This document shows positions 4,198-5,275 of a stretch of 5,275 nucleotides of DNA, in pieces. The position numbers and the translations under genes were made by a program. The stretch covers positions 1 to 5,275 of the forward strand of contig JBBAAC010000172.1 in the NCBI GenBank assembly GCA_041658465.1, written 5' to 3'. The stretch comes from JAJZQH01 sp041658465. Its GTDB lineage: Bacteria; UBA10199; 2-02-FULL-44-16; JAAZCA01. The notes below the pieces were generated by a model. The model had not been told where the DNA came from and did no database searches. It saw nothing but the letters and a program-made list of their open reading frames with translations. Each line of letters opens with the position of its first letter. Positions within the stretch are counted from its first letter, which is position 1.

Positions 4198-5275
4198 GTG
4201 CACATCGCAGCCTGCAGCTTGAAGAAAAAAAAGAACCTGATTTCCTGCGCAGTGCAGGTTTTGCTCTTAACTATTGTCTTCGCCCTTCTGCCTCTCAAAA
4301 ACGCGCATTCCCTGCCCGAGACCAACCCTGCGAAGTACGTTGCACCCACGCAGGCAGATGTGCCGGAATACAAGGGCGGCGCGATCGTGCTTCCACCCGA
4401 AGCCGCTGAGTCGCAGGTCCCCTCGGAGCCTGGCGCGGGCAACGTCTATACCCTTGCGGAGCTGGTTGATTTTGCGCTGCAGAGCAGCCCGGTCACGCGC
4501 CTTGCCTGGGCGCAGGCCATGGCCTCCGCCGCACAATGGGGACAGGCGCACAGCGCGTATTATCCCACTGTGTCCGCCGAGGGACAGGGCGCAACGGGCA
4601 AGATCCCGCAGCTGCAGGGCGGAAAATCTTACGTGTCGATGAACACGACGCTGAGCTACCTGCTGCTCGACTTCGGTGCCCGCGGCGCAAAGTCCGAAGC
4701 TGCCAGGCAGGCCCTGATCGCGGCCAACTGGAACCACAACCAGGCCATACAGGATATCTTGAGGAACGTGCCACAGGCCTATTACACCTACACCGCCAAC
4801 AAGGCGCAGGTCCGCGCTGACGAGCAGAGCCTCAAGGAGGCCGTGACAACAGTGCTCTCTACAGAGGAGCGCATGCGCTCAGGCGTGAGCACGATATCTG
4901 ACGTGCTGCAGGCGCGCTCGAATGCGGACCAGGTACGACTCAAGCTGGCCTCTGACACGGGCCAGGTCGCGATATCAAAGGGCAACCTCGCCACGGCAAT
5001 CGGCTGGCCTGCAAACAAGCAGTTCGATGTGGCAGAGGGGCCCGGCCGCCTGCCGATAAAGGAGGTCGGCCGCAATGTGGACGATCTGGTCGAGCTGGCA
5101 CGCGTGAGCAGGCCGGCGCTCGGTGCTGCAGTGCACGCAGTAAGCCAGGCAGAGGCAGGGCTCAAGCAGGCAAAGGCCCTGCCGTTCCCGCAACTCACCG
5201 GCACCGGCAACTTCCAGTGGCTGGCCACAAAGGATGAGCACGGCAATTTTGAATACGGCGGGATGGGAATTTCCA
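4198..5275 (+). CDS. TolC-family outer-membrane efflux protein (3' end beyond window)
   Basis: This is an outer-membrane channel of the OEP/TolC family, which trimerises into a beta-barrel plus periplasmic helical tunnel and works with RND or ABC pumps. The visible 359 residues (counted from GTG 4198) show a Sec signal: KKKKNLISC, a hydrophobic core VQVLLLTIVFALLPL, and cleavage likely after AHS at 38. The first OEP repeat begins at YTLAELVDFALQSSP (about 84), followed by YYPTVSA. The strand LSYLLLDFGARGAK (about 152) leads into a long helix (YYTYTANKAQVRADEQ, about 195). RSGVSTISDVLQARSNADQV (about 227) is highly typical of the family. The second repeat starts near NVDDLVELARVSRP (about 293). 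The frame is open from 4054 but has no ATG before the signal. GTG 4198 is used; TTG 4219 (MKKKKN...) is equally credible and neither has a good RBS. Members are usually about 450-500 residues, so roughly the last quarter is missing. Pump partners may follow to the right. Confidence 0.87.
   Translation, partial: MHIAACSLKKKKNLISCAVQVLLLTIVFALLPLKNAHSLPETNPAKYVAPTQADVPEYKGGAIVLPPEAAESQVPSEPGAGNVYTLAELVDFALQSSPVTRLAWAQAMASAAQWGQAHSAYYPTVSAEGQGATGKIPQLQGGKSYVSMNTTLSYLLLDFGARGAKSEAARQALIAANWNHNQAIQDILRNVPQAYYTYTANKAQVRADEQSLKEAVTTVLSTEERMRSGVSTISDVLQARSNADQVRLKLASDTGQVAISKGNLATAIGWPANKQFDVAEGPGRLPIKEVGRNVDDLVELARVSRPALGAAVHAVSQAEAGLKQAKALPFPQLTGTGNFQWLATKDEHGNFEYGGMGIS

Noticed and set aside
4237..4248. 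Lipobox-like LISC in the TolC-like signal region
   Set aside because: The Cys precedes the hydrophobic core instead of following it, so it cannot be a lipoprotein cleavage site.
4244..4262. CCTGC-GCAGT-GCAGG hairpin followed by TTTT
   Set aside because: It has only a 5-bp stem and a short T-run and lies within the signal-peptide codons of the TolC-like gene, so it is probably not a terminator.
4267..5246. Several frames on both strands within the TolC-like gene region
   Set aside because: They are shadows of the continuous plus-strand frame, which shows a signal peptide and full TolC-family motifs.
1..5275. CRISPR array, tRNA or rRNA genes, transposase or integrase genes
   Set aside because: No regularly spaced repeats, no tRNA-like or rRNA-like conserved stretches and no transposase or recombinase motifs were seen on either strand.

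Overview
The window looks like a piece of a Gram-negative bacterial chromosome. A TolC-family outer-membrane efflux protein, a consensus sigma-54 (-24/-12) promoter and a type II toxin-antitoxin (TA) pair all fit that. The main coding blocks are GC-rich and the intergenic and TA regions are visibly AT-richer. The dispersed-repeat type at 730-820 (CTTCGAC..GCTCAGGGCAGG plus a CCCCGCAGC hairpin) recalls uncultivated Desulfobacterota/Nitrospirota-like genomes. That placement is an impression and cannot be settled from the sequence alone.

Layout. 1-606 (minus strand): a RelE/HigB-like toxin gene followed by an Xre-type antitoxin gene that runs off the left edge. Upstream lies a sigma-70-type promoter (TTGACT-N17-TATGAT) with two 16-bp direct repeats, one in the -35/-10 spacer and one just upstream of the -35 box, probably the autoregulatory operators. 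607-896: no gene. This stretch holds a dispersed-repeat-like, hairpin-rich segment and an A13 tract. 897-1559 (plus strand): an 8-bp-arm palindrome, a consensus sigma-54 promoter, a hairpin in the leader, then an unrecognised small exported protein with eight cysteines and a weak terminator-like hairpin.

1635-3002 (plus strand): a soluble fusion of an N-terminal GNAT acetyltransferase domain with a DUF2156 / LPG_synthase_C domain. 3057-4051 (minus strand, convergent with the fusion gene): a transglutaminase-like cysteine-hydrolase gene that appears split by a frameshift. The Cys and His of the presumed triad are in the upstream ORF and the Asp is in the downstream ORF, which overlap at TGATG. 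4198-5275 (plus strand, divergent): the N-terminal part of a TolC-family outer-membrane factor with a signal peptide and a non-ATG start, cut by the right edge.

The genes do not form one obvious pathway. The TA pair is an autonomous module. The Cys-rich exported protein is a one-gene sigma-54 transcription unit. The TolC-like gene probably begins an efflux or type I secretion operon continuing to the right. The points most worth following are the sigma-54-controlled Cys-rich orphan, the GNAT-DUF2156 fusion and the split transglutaminase-like gene.
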